From assembly GCF_050487225.1 (NCBI RefSeq), contig NZ_JBKQGY010000006.1, positions 1-64,000 on the forward strand: a stretch of 64,000 nt of DNA, in the 5' to 3' direction. The position numbers were made by a program, and so were the translations under genes. Positions within the stretch are counted from its first letter, which is position 1, and every line of letters starts with the position of its first letter. This DNA is from Paenalcaligenes sp050487225. GTDB taxonomy: Bacteria > Pseudomonadota > Gammaproteobacteria > Burkholderiales > Burkholderiaceae_B. Below the pieces are notes generated by a model. That model made no database searches, had not been told where the DNA came from, and saw only the letters and a program-made list of their open reading frames with translations. Positions 27,209 through 35,547 of the stretch are shown in pieces.

Positions 27209-27808
27209 ATGGCTAAAGTTCTTGTACTCTACTACTCCTCTTACGGCCACATTGAAGCTATGGCGAATGCCGTCGCCGAAGGTGCCCGCGAAGCCGGTGC
27301 TCATGTAGACATCAAACGCGTTCCCGAATTGGTCCCCGAGGCAGTCACTAAATCTGCCCATTACAAACTGGATCAAAAAGCCCCTATTGCCACCATTGCC
27401 GAGCTGGCCGATTACGATGCCATCATCGTCGGTACAGGTACCCGCTTTGGGCGCATGTCCTCACAAATGGCTAGCTTCCTCGACCAAGCGGGCGGCCTGT
27501 GGGCACGTGGCGCGTTAAATGGCAAAGTAGGTGGTGCATTTACGTCTACTGGTACACAGCACGGTGGCCAAGAACAAACACTGTTCAGCATCATCACTAA
27601 CCTGATGCACTTTGGCATGGTCATCGTAGGGTTGCCCTATAGCTTCCAAGGCCAATCCATCATTAATGAAGTCACCGGTGGCAGCCCTTATGGTGCAACG
27701 ACCATCGCTGGTAGTGATGGTTCGCGCCAGCCCTCTAAAAATGAATTGGATGGTGCTAAATACCAAGGCCGCCACATCGCCGAAACCACCATCAAGCTAT
27801 TTGGCTAG
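27209..27808 (+). CDS. wrbA: NAD(P)H:quinone oxidoreductase, WrbA type
   Basis: This FMN flavoprotein reduces quinones by two electrons and so limits oxidative stress. The 199-residue protein begins MAKVLVLYYSSYGHIEAMA, the WrbA flavodoxin signature. It then has the GTGTRFGRMSSQMASFLDQ phosphate-binding region, STGTQHGGQE, and the C-terminal GRHIAETTIKLFG. The ATG at 27209 is chosen because it matches the family start. In-frame codons at 27194-27197 would add five atypical residues. Confidence 0.95.
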   Translation: MAKVLVLYYSSYGHIEAMANAVAEGAREAGAHVDIKRVPELVPEAVTKSAHYKLDQKAPIATIAELADYDAIIVGTGTRFGRMSSQMASFLDQAGGLWARGALNGKVGGAFTSTGTQHGGQEQTLFSIITNLMHFGMVIVGLPYSFQGQSIINEVTGGSPYGATTIAGSDGSRQPSKNELDGAKYQGRHIAETTIKLFG

Positions 27809-27812
27809 TCAT

Positions 27813-27848
27813 AAAAAAAGCCCTTGCTCTTACAGCAAGGGCTTTTTC
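27813..27848. terminator. Bidirectional terminator between wrbA and lldD
   Basis: AGCCCTTGCT and AGCAAGGGCT form a perfect stem, with an A run on the left and a T run on the right. It serves wrbA (+) and the convergent lactate dehydrogenase gene (-). Confidence 0.92.
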
Positions 27849-27863
27849 TTAAGCATCAGGCGA

Positions 27864-29027
27864 TTAACGATCAAAACGCGCAGGGTCTAACAAGATACGT
27901 CGGTCTACATCCTGTATATCGCGTACACCGCACAACCCCATCGACACGCTCAGCTCGTTTGCCAGAATTTCCAGCGCACGAGTGACGCCAGCTTGCCCTG
28001 CCGCACCCAAGGCATACAAGAATGCTCTACCAATCATGGTGGCATCGGCACCCAGCGCTACAGAACGCAAAACGTCTTGGCCTGAACGCACACCGCTGTC
28101 TAACCAAATTTCAGTTTGGTTGCCTACAGCATCGGCAATAGCAGGCAAGCAGGCAATGGTAGAGGGCGCGCCATCTAACTGTCTGCCACCGTGGTTAGAC
28201 ACCACAATCGCATCTGCACCTGCATCTACCGCATGGCGGGCGTCTTCGGCTTCCATAATGCCTTTGAGCACTAACTTACCGCCCCAACATTTCTTGATCC
28301 ACTCTACGTCATCCCAACACAAAGTAGGGTCAAACTGCTGTTGCGTCCAAGAGGCCAACGTACCCAAATCATCCACACCTGTTGCGTGACCAATAATATT
28401 GCCGAAAGTACGGCGTTTGGTTTTTAGCATGCCTTGGCACCAGCGCAGACGCGTTGCCAAGTTCAGCATATTCATCAACGTAGGACGCGGCGGTACAGAC
28501 AACCCATTACGTATGTCTTTATGACGCTGCCCCAAGACTTGAAGATCCAGCGTCAACACCAAAGCAGAACAATTTGCGGCTTTGGCTCTGTTAATCAGTG
28601 CTTCGATAAACTGCCTATCGCGCATCACATATAACTGAAACCAAAAGGGAGCTTGTGTGTGCTCGGCCACGTCTTCCAACGAGCAAATACTCATGGTGGA
28701 CAAGGTGAACGGCACACCAAAATCACGCGCCGCACGTGCAGCCAAGATTTCACCATCAGCATGCTGCATGCCTGTCAGGCCGGTAGGAGCCAGCGCCACA
28801 GGCATACTCACAGGCTGCCCCAACATCGTGGTCGCCAAATTACGACCTTCAATATTCACGGCTACGCGCTGCTTGAACTTCAGCTGTTGAAAATCTGACT
28901 CATTTTCTCTGTAGGTGGATTCTGTCCAGGAACCCGAATCTACATAGTCATAGAACATTTTAGGCACGCGACGGCGCGCCAACTGCTGAAAATCAGAAAT
29001 ACACGTAATCTTGGACAGATCTTCCAC
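27864..29027 (-). CDS. lldD: FMN-dependent L-lactate dehydrogenase / alpha-hydroxy acid dehydrogenase
   Basis: This 387-residue flavoenzyme oxidises L-lactate to pyruvate and feeds electrons to the respiratory chain. Family features are YDYVDSGSWTE, PVALAPTGLTGMQHADGE, then FQLYVMRD, LVLKGIMEAEDA and the active-site VVSNHGGRQLDGAPSTI with the catalytic His-Gly-Gly-Arg. Related enzymes act on glycolate or mandelate, so lactate is the likely but not proven substrate. No lactate permease or LldR-type regulator lies beside it. Confidence 0.88.
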   Translation of the reverse strand: MEDLSKITCISDFQQLARRRVPKMFYDYVDSGSWTESTYRENESDFQQLKFKQRVAVNIEGRNLATTMLGQPVSMPVALAPTGLTGMQHADGEILAARAARDFGVPFTLSTMSICSLEDVAEHTQAPFWFQLYVMRDRQFIEALINRAKAANCSALVLTLDLQVLGQRHKDIRNGLSVPPRPTLMNMLNLATRLRWCQGMLKTKRRTFGNIIGHATGVDDLGTLASWTQQQFDPTLCWDDVEWIKKCWGGKLVLKGIMEAEDARHAVDAGADAIVVSNHGGRQLDGAPSTIACLPAIADAVGNQTEIWLDSGVRSGQDVLRSVALGADATMIGRAFLYALGAAGQAGVTRALEILANELSVSMGLCGVRDIQDVDRRILLDPARFDR

Positions 29028-29253
29028 TTCGGCTCTCCAAAGGGCTCATAAATAAAGCAATACTACACACCTGCCAGCACGCAGATGTGCGAAAACATCA
29101 AGCGTAACGCTTGTACACACTACTAGGCCAGTGCAATCACCAGAATTTTGCTGTGCGGCCCTGAAAATACCGCCTTAGCAGCGACAGATCTGTGCTCCTC
29201 TCCTGAGAGAAGCATTATTTTCACACCAAAATAGACTTTCATATCAAAAAGCG

Positions 29254-29283
29254 TTGACACATTAAGAAATACAGTGCTATAGT
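29254..29283 (+). promoter_or_regulatory. Promoter of the first tRNA-Arg unit
   Basis: TTGACA (29254-29259) and TATAGT (29278-29283) are 18 bases apart and lie just before the tRNA. The -10 box and the sequence after it are nearly the same in the second copy at 31747. Confidence 0.75.
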
Positions 29284-29295
29284 TTCTTTCTCACA

Positions 29296-29372
29296 GCGGC
29301 TGTAGCTCAGTTGGATAGAGTACTTGGCTACGAACCAAGGGGTCGTGAGTTCGAATCTTGCCAGCCGCGCCA
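29296..29372 (+). tRNA. tRNA-Arg (anticodon ACG), copy 1
   Basis: A 77-nt cloverleaf can be drawn. Acceptor GCGGCTG pairs with CAGCCGC, the anticodon stem is CTTGG/CCAAG with loop CTACGAA, and the T loop is TTCGAAT. The 3' CCA is encoded. Anticodon ACG (read as ICG) decodes CGN arginine codons. Confidence 0.97.
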
Positions 29373-29380
29373 TATTTAGT

Positions 29381-29416
29381 AAAAAAGCCATTTCTTCGGA
29401 AATGGCTTTTTTATTT
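29381..29416 (+). terminator. Terminator of tRNA-Arg copy 1
   Basis: AGCCATTTC and GAAATGGCT form a stem around a TTCG tetraloop, followed by six T residues, 8 bases after the tRNA. Confidence 0.92.
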
Positions 29417-29647
29417 TCTGTTAGCAGACGACATAAACAATAATTACTGGTCTCTAGCCATCATCTTAGCCACTCAAGCATGGCCTTAAGCTTGTGCGTG
29501 ATGATCGTGTTTCCCTACTGTACGTGCGATACGTAATACATCATAAGAGAGTTCATTACTGATTCCCATATCAATGAACTCCTATGAGTTATCTTATGTA
29601 TGGAGTTTCCTAGAACAACCTGTGTACGATATCTGCCATCAACTAAA

Positions 29648-29760
29648 CATAGCCACAAGCGCTACCCTCACTAGCGCAACAGTGAGATATTAGAAGCATC
29701 CAATAAAGTTCTACAGAACATCGTTCAGCATCAGCCTATAGTCCGGCATTCGCTGTGATA
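29648..29760. repeat. Left arm of an imperfect inverted repeat around the PIN-like gene
   Basis: This 113-base arm matches the reverse complement of 30934-31050 at roughly 70 percent by eye. Shared blocks include ATAGCC, GCAACAG, AAAGTTCT and GGCATTCGC. Weaker similarity, beginning with TATGGAGT, may extend left to about 29598. The gap 29417-29647 otherwise shows no ORF or motif I can support. Confidence 0.6.
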
Positions 29761-29792
29761 CAGACACATAAACGGCATAAATAGTTTTGTGA

Positions 29793-30821
29793 TTAATTAT
29801 CTGCCTGCTGTTTGTGAAATGTTATTTTTGCGACTTTTGTATGACAACCAAGATACTCGTAAACTGCTTCTGTTTTTATGACAAATTTTTCGTCTAGAGA
29901 AAACAAAACATCTATGAAAGATGCCATAGCCGCATGGTCTGCATCACTCATAGCAGCCACCAATCTTCTTTCTTTTTTCATATTAGAATCTGACACATAC
30001 CCTATGAAATTTAATAAGTTATAAATGGCTCTTATTTTTTCATGTGTATGCATTTCTCTTTTGTATATTTCATTCCAAGATATACCAAGAAATTGCTCTA
30101 TTGAGAAATTTTTGTAATCATCAACCCTTTTATATAGATCAAATATTTTCTCTATGACATTTGGTGGCTTTATGTTGTTGAGAATTTTTGGGGTTATTTC
30201 AACTTCTGACCTGTAGGTTTGTACTCCGGAAAATCCCAAGTCATCACTTACATATTTTTTCATATGCTCAGAAGACTGAGCAAGAGCAGCATCAAAAGAC
30301 TCTTGAAACCCAGAGGTTCTGTTCTTTATTTTTTCATAAACATCTGGATTTATTTCTCTTATTTCGTTGTTTTTTTCTGATAAATCATTAACTAATTCAG
30401 AAAATGAATTTTTTTGATACTTATTTATCTCCTCGAACCCAACTCCATTTAGACCACCATACATTTTTAATAGTGATTTTATTGTTGACTCTTCTATACC
30501 CTCATAAATGGAGGACAGGTTTTCACAGTATTCAGAAAATACATCTTTTGGGCTAAGGCTGGTATAGTATGCAAAATTCGTTGAATCAAATTCATCTGTT
30601 AATATTATTCTTATATGCTCTGCTTCTAAAAAACAAAGAGCATCTATAAATCTAGGAGCTCCAAGTCCAGATCTTTTTATTTCCTTCAGGGTTGCATCAG
30701 AGTAAACTACCCGATAGTTATCCCTAATATATCCAAAGAATTCAAGCCAATAGCCCTTTGAGAGCTTATCAAGAAAGTTGTGATCAAGGTATGCTGTCTT
30801 TTTCTCTAAGCTTGCTGTCAC
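29793..30821 (-). CDS. Hypothetical PIN-like domain protein (342 aa), AT-rich
   Basis: I do not recognise a named family, but the layout suggests a PIN-like nuclease. An N-terminal strand ends in AYLDHN with Asp13. SDATLKEIKRSG carries Glu47. A C-terminal block, SDADHAAMASFIDVLFSLD (residues 292-310), has several acidic positions typical of PIN active sites. The middle (100-280) is helical and charged. The start is a GTG with AGGA 9 bases before it. Base composition is much more AT-rich than the neighbours, indicating acquisition from elsewhere. It lies between two tRNA-Arg copies and inside an inverted repeat. It could be a defence or toxin nuclease, but no antitoxin is identified. Confidence 0.7.
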   Translation of the reverse strand: MTASLEKKTAYLDHNFLDKLSKGYWLEFFGYIRDNYRVVYSDATLKEIKRSGLGAPRFIDALCFLEAEHIRIILTDEFDSTNFAYYTSLSPKDVFSEYCENLSSIYEGIEESTIKSLLKMYGGLNGVGFEEINKYQKNSFSELVNDLSEKNNEIREINPDVYEKIKNRTSGFQESFDAALAQSSEHMKKYVSDDLGFSGVQTYRSEVEITPKILNNIKPPNVIEKIFDLYKRVDDYKNFSIEQFLGISWNEIYKREMHTHEKIRAIYNLLNFIGYVSDSNMKKERRLVAAMSDADHAAMASFIDVLFSLDEKFVIKTEAVYEYLGCHTKVAKITFHKQQADN

Positions 30822-30933
30822 AGTAAACAGTCCTAATATGATGTTCTAGAGGAATTTCTGGCTAACTCATGCTGTTAGAGTTGAGGGACAAGCACAAAAC
30901 AATACTTCCCATTTTGATGCTCAATAGCCTCCA

Positions 30934-31050
30934 TATCACTGCGAATGCCAGAGCCGCAGGCTCAGTGCAGAAAGATGCTCTACAGAACTTTGCTGGATAC
31001 TGCTAAGACATCGCTGTTGCACCGGTGAGATAGAGTACCTTCGGCTATAG
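30934..31050. repeat. Right arm of the imperfect inverted repeat around the PIN-like gene
   Basis: This is the reverse-complement partner of 29648-29760, with insertions and deletions of one base or so. It lies upstream of the 342-aa gene. The rest of the gap between 30822 and 31126 shows no ORF I can support. Confidence 0.6.
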
Positions 31051-31126
31051 ATTCAACTGACATCGGACTCCATACTCTGACCGTTCTAGACAACCACATA
31101 CACAGATAGATCTTGGGAGTGCGATA

Positions 31127-31597
31127 TTACTCCTCAGAAAGCTCTATACCATTGCCATCACCAAAGCCATCGTGCACCCATGCCACAACAGGCACGGCGT
31201 AGCTCCAACCACCGGCTTTCCACCAGCACTCGGCAAACCATGCTTGCGTCGTATTAGCGGCAATGGCCAAACCATCAAACTCCTCATCGAGGAAATAGTC
31301 TTCGTGAAAGCTATCCATCTTCTCTAAACCTATGGAAAGCTCCATGGCTCTGCCAGCAAAGATAGAAAGGTCGTTATTGTCGACTTTGTTATTCTCGCCG
31401 CTGTAGTAAATCCACGCAGATGGGGTTTCCAAACCGTCTTCGCCAAAGAAAATTTGCACTTCAGCGCTGAGCACAGTATCGGGCACTGGTCGTGTCAACA
31501 ACGCACGTAACTCGTTGATAAGATGCTTGGATGCCTTTTCCAAGCAGCGTCTATAACGGGTTTGAAATTGCGTTGTACTTAGCCCAAATGGAACCAT
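31127..31597 (-). CDS. Hypothetical protein (156 aa), unknown function
   Basis: I cannot assign a family. The protein is acidic and soluble, with no signal peptide. Its C-terminal half is Trp-rich (AWFAECWWKAGGWSYAVPVVAWVHDGFGDG). An AGGAG ribosome site lies 9 bases before the ATG, so it is probably a real gene. It lies inside the tRNA-flanked accessory segment. Acidic Trp-rich small proteins of this sort include immunity proteins, but no partner toxin is visible and this is only a suggestion. Confidence 0.65.
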   Translation of the reverse strand: MVPFGLSTTQFQTRYRRCLEKASKHLINELRALLTRPVPDTVLSAEVQIFFGEDGLETPSAWIYYSGENNKVDNNDLSIFAGRAMELSIGLEKMDSFHEDYFLDEEFDGLAIAANTTQAWFAECWWKAGGWSYAVPVVAWVHDGFGDGNGIELSEE

Positions 31598-31722
31598 GCG
31601 TAGATACTCCTAATGCAGCGATAAGGCCGCTAGCCTAAAGACAAGGCTGCATCATAACATTCGACTTTGGCACATCCACACAGCCCTTTACACTGCCGTA
31701 TACCCTATCTAGTAAATTATTC

Positions 31723-31752
31723 TTGCGCCGGTATTATATTTAGTGTTATAGT
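31723..31752 (+). promoter_or_regulatory. Promoter of the second tRNA-Arg unit
   Basis: TTGCGC (31723-31728) and TATAGT (31747-31752) are 18 bases apart. The -10 region is shared with copy 1 but the -35 is weaker than its TTGACA. Confidence 0.65.
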
Positions 31753-31764
31753 TTACTTCTCACA

Positions 31765-31841
31765 GCGGCTGTAGCTCAGTTGGATAGAGTACTTGGCTAC
31801 GAACCAAGGGGTCGTGAGTTCGAATCTTGCCAGCCGCGCCA
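31765..31841 (+). tRNA. tRNA-Arg (anticodon ACG), copy 2
   Basis: This is identical in sequence to the tRNA at 29296-29372, with anticodon ACG and encoded CCA. Confidence 0.97.
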
Positions 31842-31849
31842 TATTTAGT

Positions 31850-31885
31850 AAAAAAGCCATTTCTTCGGAAATGGCTTTTTTATTT
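31850..31885 (+). terminator. Terminator of tRNA-Arg copy 2
   Basis: The same AGCCATTTC-TTCG-GAAATGGCT hairpin and T run as in copy 1. Confidence 0.92.
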
Positions 31886-32010
31886 CCCACTTAGCTAACG
31901 ACTAAGTCTCGTTCTGCTATCACCGTACTAACTCAGTACACTCCCCCGCTCACACTCTCCAGCCGCTACAATTCAATTTGCAATAGCACTTCTTACCTGT
32001 GAGCAGCAGC

Positions 32011-32757
32011 ATGAGCACATCTAAAAATTGGTTTGATCAAGGCGGGCAAGACTATGCACGCTTTCGTCCCGAATACCCTGCCGAACTGGCAAGCTTTCTT
32101 GCTTCTACTGTGCAAAAGCACCATCAAGCCCTAGATGTAGGGTGCGGCAATGGGCAGCTTACCCAATTATTAGCCGCGCATTTTGATACGGTTGTGGGCA
32201 TAGATCCAAGCGCAGACCAGATCGCCAATAGCCCAGCACATGAACGTATACGTTATCAGTGTGCGCCTGCAGAAAAGCTGCCCCTAGCAGATAACTCTGT
32301 GAACCTGATTACCGCCGCACAAGCCGCTCACTGGTTTCACTTACCTAGCTTTTACCAAGAGGTTCGTCGCATCGCTAAGCCCAATAGCGTGCTGGCGCTC
32401 ATTAGCTACGGCGTACTGAATTTAGAGCCTGAGTTAGACCAACGTTTCCAGCACTTTTACTGGAATGAAATCGGCCCTTACTGGCCCGCTGAACGTAAAC
32501 TCGTTGATGATGGCTATGCCACGTTGGATTTCCCTTTTGAAGAAATTGCAGCACCCGCACTGGAGATTCGCGTGCAGTGGAACCTTGCTGAATTTTTGGG
32601 CTATCTGTTTACGTGGTCAGCCGTACGTCATGCCAAAGAAGCCGGTAGCGAAGATCTTATTCTGCAATTTGCCACGGACATTGCCATCGCATGGGGGGAT
32701 GAAAACCGCCAACGCAGTATTGTCTGGCCCATCAACATGCGCATTGGCAAACTCTAA
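32011..32757 (+). CDS. Class I SAM-dependent methyltransferase
   Basis: This 248-residue soluble methyltransferase has motif I LDVGCGNGQLT near residue 40, the VVGIDPSADQI acidic strand that contacts SAM, and the AAQAAHWFHLPSFYQEVRRI region. These are typical of the methyltransferase-11 group, in which many members have unknown small-molecule substrates. An in-frame GTG at 31999 is the alternative start. It stands alone between a tRNA and the convergent deacetylase gene. Confidence 0.85.
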   Translation: MSTSKNWFDQGGQDYARFRPEYPAELASFLASTVQKHHQALDVGCGNGQLTQLLAAHFDTVVGIDPSADQIANSPAHERIRYQCAPAEKLPLADNSVNLITAAQAAHWFHLPSFYQEVRRIAKPNSVLALISYGVLNLEPELDQRFQHFYWNEIGPYWPAERKLVDDGYATLDFPFEEIAAPALEIRVQWNLAEFLGYLFTWSAVRHAKEAGSEDLILQFATDIAIAWGDENRQRSIVWPINMRIGKL

Positions 32758-32820
32758 GCAACTGTTGTGTACCACGTGCCGTAATGCCTAGACGATTGAC
32801 GGCACGCCTTTTGGCTCTGA

Positions 32821-33747
32821 TTACTCTGTAGTGGGTAGCGGCAACAACCCCAACGCTTCCAAACGCGGTTCTTCATACACCGAATCTTCCGCTGGGTAGC
32901 GCAAACCCTCTACCCCTTTGAGTTTGGCATGTGCCCAAATAATGCTTTCCCCTGCAGGCAAGCTCTCTACTCCCGTCACATACAACGGGTCTTCAAATGC
33001 CTGTAATGGCGGCACAAAACTCCAGCCCTGCTGTTTGAAAGCCTGTATCACAGCAGGAATAGTTTCAGCATTAATACGATTGGTATGCAGCAGCAATACA
33101 TGCGCAGAGCGTTGTTCCAGCACTTGTGTGCCCAATGTATCGTAATACGCCGCACGATCCAGCAAATGCTCTATATACGCTTCTTGCACTTGCTGTGCTT
33201 TGGCGGGTTCGCCTGCATCCATCCATGCGGAATAGACTTGGTTGTAATACCAGTCGCTGGCATCAATGGAAACCGGTGCCGCTTTATACCCGTGCAGGCG
33301 CATCCACTCACGTATGCCATCACGCTTCTCTACCGTATCGCCCTCTTTAAGATAAGGAAAACGCAGCATGGGTGTCCAATTGGGCAATGTGTTGAGTACT
33401 ACATCGGCCTCAACCACATCCGCAATAAAGTCATCCAACGATAATTGAGCAGACGCCAAGCTACGATGTTTGGAGGTGTGATTACCAACAGCATGCCCTT
33501 GCTCGCCCCATTGCCGTATCAGGGCTAAACCTGCCTCGCCGCCCAAGCGATCCAGTGCAGGAAACACCATCGCTGTCACGTCGGCGCTTTTCAACGCATC
33601 TAAAATAGCCTGATTCCATGTAGACGCCTGCGGCTGTTTATCTGGGTTCAAACCATCGTCAAAGGTCAAACTTAAGGTTTGCGCTACGCTAGCTGTAGAG
33701 AGCAATGCAAACGTTACTGCAGAGATCAATTTAAAGGCTTTTCTCAT
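32821..33747 (-). CDS. Secreted polysaccharide deacetylase family protein
   Basis: This 308-residue protein has a clear Sec signal peptide (MRKAFKLISAVTFALLSTASVAQ, cleaved after the Ala-Gln region). A NodB-like deacetylase domain follows, with catalytic Asp in LTFDDGLNP, the metal-binding HTSKH motif, and RFPYLKEGD. These enzymes remove N- or O-acetyl groups from cell-wall or exopolysaccharide sugars. The frame is open to 33813, but that region contains the terminator of the upstream gene, so the ATG at 33747 is chosen. Confidence 0.88.
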   Translation of the reverse strand: MRKAFKLISAVTFALLSTASVAQTLSLTFDDGLNPDKQPQASTWNQAILDALKSADVTAMVFPALDRLGGEAGLALIRQWGEQGHAVGNHTSKHRSLASAQLSLDDFIADVVEADVVLNTLPNWTPMLRFPYLKEGDTVEKRDGIREWMRLHGYKAAPVSIDASDWYYNQVYSAWMDAGEPAKAQQVQEAYIEHLLDRAAYYDTLGTQVLEQRSAHVLLLHTNRINAETIPAVIQAFKQQGWSFVPPLQAFEDPLYVTGVESLPAGESIIWAHAKLKGVEGLRYPAEDSVYEEPRLEALGLLPLPTTE

Positions 33748-33778
33748 CACACCGTAGCCATAAAAAGCAGAGATAAAA

Positions 33779-33806
33779 ACAAAAAAGGCCCACGGTATTG
33801 TGGGCC
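33779..33806 (-). terminator. Terminator of the 14-TM MFS transporter gene
   Basis: On the minus strand GGCCCAC and GTGGGCC enclose a 6-base loop and are followed by a T run. It lies between the MFS stop (33862) and the deacetylase start (33747). Confidence 0.88.
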
Positions 33807-33861
33807 CAACCATGCTACAAAGTTGGCTTTATAAATTCAACCACTATGTGAGTGACTTTAC

Positions 33862-35412
33862 TCATACGGCTACGTCTGCCCTTTCTAACGCTGCCCGGGT
33901 TTCACGCCACGGCGCAAACACCATCACACTTAAGGCCGCCAAGGCGAATACGCTAAGCGCACCGTAGGTCATCACCCAGCCAAAGCCGTAAATCAATGCG
34001 GCATGCACGGCATCCAGCGGCGCAGATACATGCGCCAGTAACTCGGCATTTTGCGCTATGGCCGTCACATCGCCGGCTGCGATTTTCTCGGCTAAGAAGC
34101 GTGTTTCATCACTATCGGCCACATGCAACGTGTCCAACAGATAGGCTCTAATTCCCTCTACCAATACCAAGCCCATCACGGCAATATTAAATGCTAAGGA
34201 AATCATTCTGCCACTGGTATCGGCACCCGAGGCCATGCCAGCTCGATCGGCTGATACTGCCGCCGTAATGGTATTGGTAGCCGTCGTATTCGTTAAACCT
34301 AGCCCTATCCCCGCGAGTACACAACCGGGCAATATCCACCAACCCGGCTGCGCAGAGACACTGCCTATTTTCATCAATACAAAGCCCAAGCCGATGGTAG
34401 ACAAGCCTAAGGGAATCACCACGCCAGGCTGGTATCGCAATGACAGTCGCTCTGCCAGCGGGGGAATAAACAAAGTGGGTAAGGTATAGGCTAATAACGC
34501 CATACCCGTCTGTACGCTGTCGTAACCCAAACCCACATGGAAATAAATAGGCAGGTAAATGATAAATGGCCAGAAGCTAAAGTTTTGCCCCATTGAGCCT
34601 AATAGCGCCCCTGAGAATTTCCGTATTCTGAACACCGAGAACTCAATCATCGGCCTAGTGGCTAGGCGTTCGGCAATAACAAAAGCGATCACACTGATGG
34701 CAGATAGCACGATGATCCCCAAGGCCGCCGCACTACCAAACCCTAAGACCGGGCCTTGTGTGACGAACAGCACCAAACAAAACACGGCAATGGATAAGGT
34801 CACAATGCCCGCTATATCTAAGCGTGTGGCGTTCGGGTCTACCGACTCTTGTACCCCCACAATGCTTAGTACCAACGTGATAACGGCCAAAGCACCATGA
34901 ATTAAAAACACCCATTCCCAACTCGCTAAGGCCAAAATAGCCCCACCCACGATGGGACCAAAACCTAGCCCAGCACCAAACACAATGCCCCACCACGCAA
35001 AAGCCTTGCCGCGCTCTACGCCATCACGAAATTGGCTGGATAAAATCGCGATTTGGCAGATCAACATCATGGCTCCGCTTAACCCCTGCAAGAACCGCGC
35101 CACAATGAGCACCGCCGCACTTTCGGTCAGACCACAGATCAGCGAGGTAATGCCAAAGGCGACGATGCCAAGCACAAAGACGCGTTTGCGCCCATAACGA
35201 TCCGCTAACGTGCCCACCGCCATCAAAATGGTCGTCATGGCAATGGTGTAGGCGGCCATCACCCATTGCAATTGCCTAAAACTCGCGCCCATCACCTGTT
35301 CTATGGTGGACAAAATAGGCGGTACGCTAGAGATTTCCAAACCCAGCATCAACGCGGATAAACACACCGCAATCAGGGCAAATTTGCGCTGCTGTAGAGG
35401 TGAAAGTGACAT
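33862..35412 (-). CDS. MFS exporter of the DHA2 (EmrB/QacA) type
   Basis: This is a drug:H+ antiporter-like inner-membrane protein of 517 residues with about 14 membrane segments, the DHA2 layout. Motif A appears as GTLADRYGRKRVF after TM2, and the motif C-like GAGLGFGPIVGG lies in TM5. The substrate is unknown. It is divergent from a LysR regulator at 35548, which is the natural candidate to control it. A TTG at 35415 would add one residue. Confidence 0.9.
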   Translation of the reverse strand: MSLSPLQQRKFALIAVCLSALMLGLEISSVPPILSTIEQVMGASFRQLQWVMAAYTIAMTTILMAVGTLADRYGRKRVFVLGIVAFGITSLICGLTESAAVLIVARFLQGLSGAMMLICQIAILSSQFRDGVERGKAFAWWGIVFGAGLGFGPIVGGAILALASWEWVFLIHGALAVITLVLSIVGVQESVDPNATRLDIAGIVTLSIAVFCLVLFVTQGPVLGFGSAAALGIIVLSAISVIAFVIAERLATRPMIEFSVFRIRKFSGALLGSMGQNFSFWPFIIYLPIYFHVGLGYDSVQTGMALLAYTLPTLFIPPLAERLSLRYQPGVVIPLGLSTIGLGFVLMKIGSVSAQPGWWILPGCVLAGIGLGLTNTTATNTITAAVSADRAGMASGADTSGRMISLAFNIAVMGLVLVEGIRAYLLDTLHVADSDETRFLAEKIAAGDVTAIAQNAELLAHVSAPLDAVHAALIYGFGWVMTYGALSVFALAALSVMVFAPWRETRAALERADVAV

Positions 35413-35547
35413 CAATAAACCTTTGAGAAAAACGATAATGCAGACACGCCCTGTGGCATGCCATCACAGGCTACTGATCTTAGTCATCCCACAACCATTC
35501 ATCAATGCTATGCTTGAACATATCAGTAACAACAAATTTGAATAGAT

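Larger units (their letters stand above)
29273..29416 (+). repeat. 144-bp direct repeat, copy 1 (tRNA-Arg unit)
   Basis: This segment, from just before the -10 box through the tRNA to the end of its terminator, recurs at 31742-31885 with three mismatches. The mismatches are at 29277, 29286 and 29287, all upstream of the tRNA. The period is 2,469 bases. Confidence 0.93.
31742..31885 (+). repeat. 144-bp direct repeat, copy 2 (tRNA-Arg unit)
   Basis: This is the second copy of 29273-29416 (141 of 144 identical by eye). It includes the tRNA and its terminator. Confidence 0.93.

Noticed and set aside
29100..29112. Palindrome AAGCGTAACGCTT upstream of lldD as a regulator site
   Set aside because: It is short, occurs once, and no matching regulator gene is nearby, so it could be chance.
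29273..31885. tRNA copies considered as attL and attR of an integrated island
   Set aside because: The whole transcription unit is duplicated, not just a tRNA 3' end, and there is no integrase or excisionase gene.
33748..33813. Longer start for the polysaccharide deacetylase at 33813
   Set aside because: The extension covers the upstream gene's terminator and would place residues before a well-formed signal peptide.
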